A model generated the notes under the pieces. It made no database searches. It was not told the DNA's origin and saw only the letters and a program-made list of their open reading frames with translations. A program made the position numbers and the translations under genes. 8,502 nucleotides of DNA from Betaproteobacteria bacterium (GTDB lineage Bacteria > Pseudomonadota > Gammaproteobacteria > Burkholderiales > SG8-41). Each line of letters opens with the position of its first letter. Position 1 is the first letter of the stretch. Of this stretch, positions 6,590 through 8,502 are shown piece after piece. Where the stretch lies: assembly GCA_028292065.1 (NCBI GenBank), contig JAQGNC010000255.1:1-8502 (forward strand). The letters run 5' to 3'.

Positions 6590-7171
6590 ATGGACGAAAA
6601 GTTACTCGTGACCCCGTTGCTGAAAGCGCTGCACTTCGCGGCCGACAAGCACCGTGACCAGCGCCGCAAGGACGACGAGGCGTCGCCCTACATCAACCAT
6701 CCGATAGAAGTCGCGGAGCTCCTCGCGCGCGTGGGCGGCGTGACCGACCTCATCGCGCTGCAGGGCGCGATCCTCCACGACACCATCGAAGACACCGATA
6801 CGTCGCCCGACGAGCTCGAGCGCCAGTTCGGCGCCGAGGTGCGGCGCGTGGTCGAAGAAGTCACCGACGACAAGACGCTCCCCAAGGCCGAGCGCAAGCG
6901 CCTGCAGGTCGAGCACGCTGCGCACATCTCCCACCCCGCTCGACTGGTGAAGCTCGCCGACAAGATTTCGAACGTGCGCTCGGTGACGCTCACCCCGCCG
7001 TCGAAGTGGCCGCTGTCGAGGCGGCAGGAGTACCTCGACTGGACCGAGCAGGTGGTCGGGGGCTTGCGAGGCACGAATGCGCCGCTGGAAGCGCTTTACG
7101 ACGAATTGCTTGCGGAAGGCCGCCGCGTGCTTTCCTCGATTGCCGCGGCGTCGACACGAAGCGAAGCTTGA
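6590..7171 (+). CDS. MESH1-like small alarmone hydrolase (HD domain, (p)ppGpp 3'-pyrophosphohydrolase)
   Basis: This 193-residue, single-domain protein resembles human MESH1/HDDC3 and bacterial small alarmone hydrolases over its whole length, with no synthetase or regulatory domain. It should remove the 3'-pyrophosphate of ppGpp in the cytoplasm, damping the stringent response; MESH1 is also reported to act on NADPH. The metal ligands align with the human enzyme at a constant offset of two: His37 (YINHP), His63 and Asp64 (LHDTIEDT), and Asp124 (KLADKISN). Glu67, Asp68 and Asn128 are also kept, as is the EYLDWTEQVVGGLRGTN tail, so hydrolysis should be intact. The ATG at 6590 is the first start after an in-frame TGA at 6578-6580; its Shine-Dalgarno is poor (AGGAG 13 bases upstream), and a GTG at 6608 is possible. 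A DUF1003 gene follows after 16 bases. Confidence 0.92.
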   Translation: MDEKLLVTPLLKALHFAADKHRDQRRKDDEASPYINHPIEVAELLARVGGVTDLIALQGAILHDTIEDTDTSPDELERQFGAEVRRVVEEVTDDKTLPKAERKRLQVEHAAHISHPARLVKLADKISNVRSVTLTPPSKWPLSRRQEYLDWTEQVVGGLRGTNAPLEALYDELLAEGRRVLSSIAAASTRSEA

Positions 7172-7187
7172 ACGCACAGTCAACTCC

Positions 7188-7799
7188 ATGAGCTCCGACA
7201 CCCCCACACGTGCGAACGCCCCGTTCGCCCAGCCGCATGACCCGCACCATTCCGGGCGCGACCCTATCGCGGAGAACGTCGAATCGATCCTGGAGTTCTA
7301 CACGCGCGAAGAACAGAAGATCAGCCGCTCTCAACGCGCCGTGGAGGTGATCAGCGGCTTCGTCGGCCGTCCCCTCTTTCTCGCCTGCATTCTCGCGTTC
7401 GTCGTCCTCTGGGTGCTCGACAACGTGCTGCCCAGTGAATGGGGCGCCGTGCCGTTCGACGAGGCGCCTTTTTTCTGGCTGCAAGGCGTCGTCAGCGTGT
7501 TCGCGCTGTTGACCACGACGGTGGTGCTCATCCGGCAGAACCGGATGAGCAAGCTCGAGCAGCAGCGCGCGCACCTCGATCTGCAGCTGAACCTGCTGAC
7601 CGAGCAGAAAACGACCAAGCTGATCGACCTGATAGAGGAGCTGCGGCGCGACCTGCCGATGGTCAAAGACCGACACGATCCCGAAGCGACCGCCTTGCAG
7701 CAGCCCACCGATCCTCAACACGTGCTCGAGACGATCGACCAGATGCAGGAGACCGAAGCGCGCGCGAACGAAGGCGCGAAAAACGTCAGCAAACCCTGA
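7188..7799 (+). CDS. DUF1003 family membrane protein
   Basis: The 203-residue protein matches the DUF1003 pattern: a charged N-terminal region with RDPIAENVESILEFYTREEQ (24-43), the RAVEVISGFVGRP stretch (50-62), two membrane helices (about 63-80 and 94-115) joined by a short loop, then a long charged, coiled-coil-like helix (about 116-155, QNRMSKLEQQRAHLDLQLNL) and a polar tail. The inner membrane location is inferred from the helices. The family's function is not established, so none is assigned. I chose ATG 7188 because the characteristic N-terminus follows; the frame extends upstream only inside the preceding gene. There is no clear ribosome site, so translation may depend on the alarmone-hydrolase gene that ends 16 bases before. 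Confidence 0.88.
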   Translation: MSSDTPTRANAPFAQPHDPHHSGRDPIAENVESILEFYTREEQKISRSQRAVEVISGFVGRPLFLACILAFVVLWVLDNVLPSEWGAVPFDEAPFFWLQGVVSVFALLTTTVVLIRQNRMSKLEQQRAHLDLQLNLLTEQKTTKLIDLIEELRRDLPMVKDRHDPEATALQQPTDPQHVLETIDQMQETEARANEGAKNVSKP

Positions 7800-7903
7800 A
7801 GGCTGGCGACGCCGAGAACAACACCACAATGCTGGAATGCATAAGTGGAAAGACGCAGTTGAAGCCGATCAGGCGTCAGGCAACGAACACAAAGGAGGGA
7901 TTC

Positions 7904-8502
7904 ATGGATCTGCAACTCAAAGGCCGCACCGCGCTCGTCACCGGCGCATCCAGAGGCATCGGCCTCGGCGTCGCGGAAGTGCTCGCACAGGAAGGCCGCA
8001 ACCTGCATCTCGCCGCGCGCAGCGAAACGGCCCTGGAGGAAGCGCGCGCGAAGATCACGAGCGCGACCGGCGTCAAAGTGACGTGTCACGCGCTCGACCT
8101 CGGCGTCTCTGAAAACGCCGTAAGGCTCGCGCGCGAGTGCGGCGACGTCGACATCCTCATCAACAACGCCGGTGCGATCCCGCAAGGCACGATCACCGAC
8201 CTCGACGAGACCGCGTGGCGCGCGGGATGGGAGCTCAAGCTCTTCGGCTACATCAACCTCACTCGCGAAGTGTATCGGCGCATGGTCGAGCGTAAGGACG
8301 GCGTCATCGTCAACGTCATCGGCGGCGCGGGCGAGCGCCCGAGCGCAGGCTACATCGCGGGCAGCATCGCGAACTCGGGTCTCATGACCCTGTCGCGCGC
8401 GCTCGGCGCCGACAGCCCCAAGCACGGCGTGCGCGTGCTCGGTCTGAACCCCAGCGCAACCGCGACCGAGCGCGGGATCGACATCTGGCGCACCCGCGCG
8501 CA
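7904..8502 (+). CDS. Short-chain dehydrogenase/reductase-like protein lacking the catalytic tetrad (3' end outside window)
   Basis: The frame runs off the window after 199 residues. It has an SDR Rossmann fold: TGASRGIG at 13-20 for the dinucleotide, Arg39 after the second strand (suggesting NADP(H)), an acidic strand end at LDL (65), and INNAG at 86-90. The usual catalytic positions are changed. The helix-4 Asn aligns with Lys112 (WELKLFGY), the Ser with Gly140 (NVIGG), and the Tyr-x3-Lys with Gly153 and Asn157 (GYIAGSIAN). I recall similar GYIAGS-type proteins in other proteobacteria, so this is probably a conserved subgroup rather than a decayed gene; whether it has dehydrogenase activity is unknown. 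ATG 7904 has a strong Shine-Dalgarno (GGAGG at 7894-7898, five bases upstream). An in-frame ATG at 7829 lacks one. It follows the DUF1003 gene by 104 bases, and I see no terminator between them. Confidence 0.87.
   Translation, partial: MDLQLKGRTALVTGASRGIGLGVAEVLAQEGRNLHLAARSETALEEARAKITSATGVKVTCHALDLGVSENAVRLARECGDVDILINNAGAIPQGTITDLDETAWRAGWELKLFGYINLTREVYRRMVERKDGVIVNVIGGAGERPSAGYIAGSIANSGLMTLSRALGADSPKHGVRVLGLNPSATATERGIDIWRTRA

Noticed and set aside
6562..6660. Short reading frame starting at ATG 6562 overlapping the alarmone-hydrolase start, considered as a leader peptide
   Set aside because: No regulatory codon run or attenuator-like structure; it simply reads through the next gene out of frame.
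7829..7903. Upstream in-frame ATG giving the SDR 25 extra residues
   Set aside because: The added residues do not look like SDR sequence, and a strong Shine-Dalgarno sits directly before ATG 7904.

Overview
The window is GC-rich, with strongly G/C-biased third codon positions. Its gene families (dTDP-sugar enzymes, a TPR glycosyltransferase, an SCP2-type thiolase with a DUF35 partner, a DUF1003 protein) suggest a proteobacterium, most likely a betaproteobacterium. That placement is an inference from codon style and protein resemblance. I see no rRNA, tRNA, CRISPR array, insertion sequence or phage gene.

Left part (1-3535), surface sugar genes. The window opens inside a GNAT acetyltransferase (+). 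It converges on a two-gene minus-strand unit: an FdtA/QdtA-type dTDP-4-keto-6-deoxyhexose ketoisomerase followed, with an ATGA overlap, by a DegT/DnrJ/EryC1-type sugar aminotransferase. Together these would make a dTDP-3-amino-3,6-dideoxyhexose (Fuc3N or Qui3N), which an acetyltransferase could N-acetylate. Upstream of the ketoisomerase, about 175 bases look like the frameshifted tail of a lost minus-strand gene. A TPR plus GT9-like glycosyltransferase follows on the plus strand.

Middle (3611-6427), lipid or acyl-CoA genes. A predicted lipoprotein alpha/beta hydrolase (-), resembling the esterase-713 type, is divergent from an SCP2-thiolase-like gene and its DUF35 zinc-ribbon/OB-fold partner (+). 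The 131-base gap holds one TA-rich patch readable as a -10 element in both directions. The thiolase keeps its nucleophilic cysteine, but I cannot place the usual second catalytic cysteine.

Right part (6590-8502). A MESH1-type small (p)ppGpp hydrolase with a complete metal site is followed after 16 bases by a DUF1003 two-helix membrane protein, so the two probably share an operon. The last gene, cut by the window edge, is a short-chain dehydrogenase relative. It keeps the nucleotide-binding motifs, but by my alignment it has replaced all four catalytic residues (Asn, Ser, Tyr, Lys).

No single novel multi-gene system is evident. The points most worth a second look are the SDR without its catalytic tetrad, the unusual thiolase/DUF35 pair, the alarmone hydrolase next to a membrane protein, and the gene relic beside the sugar genes.
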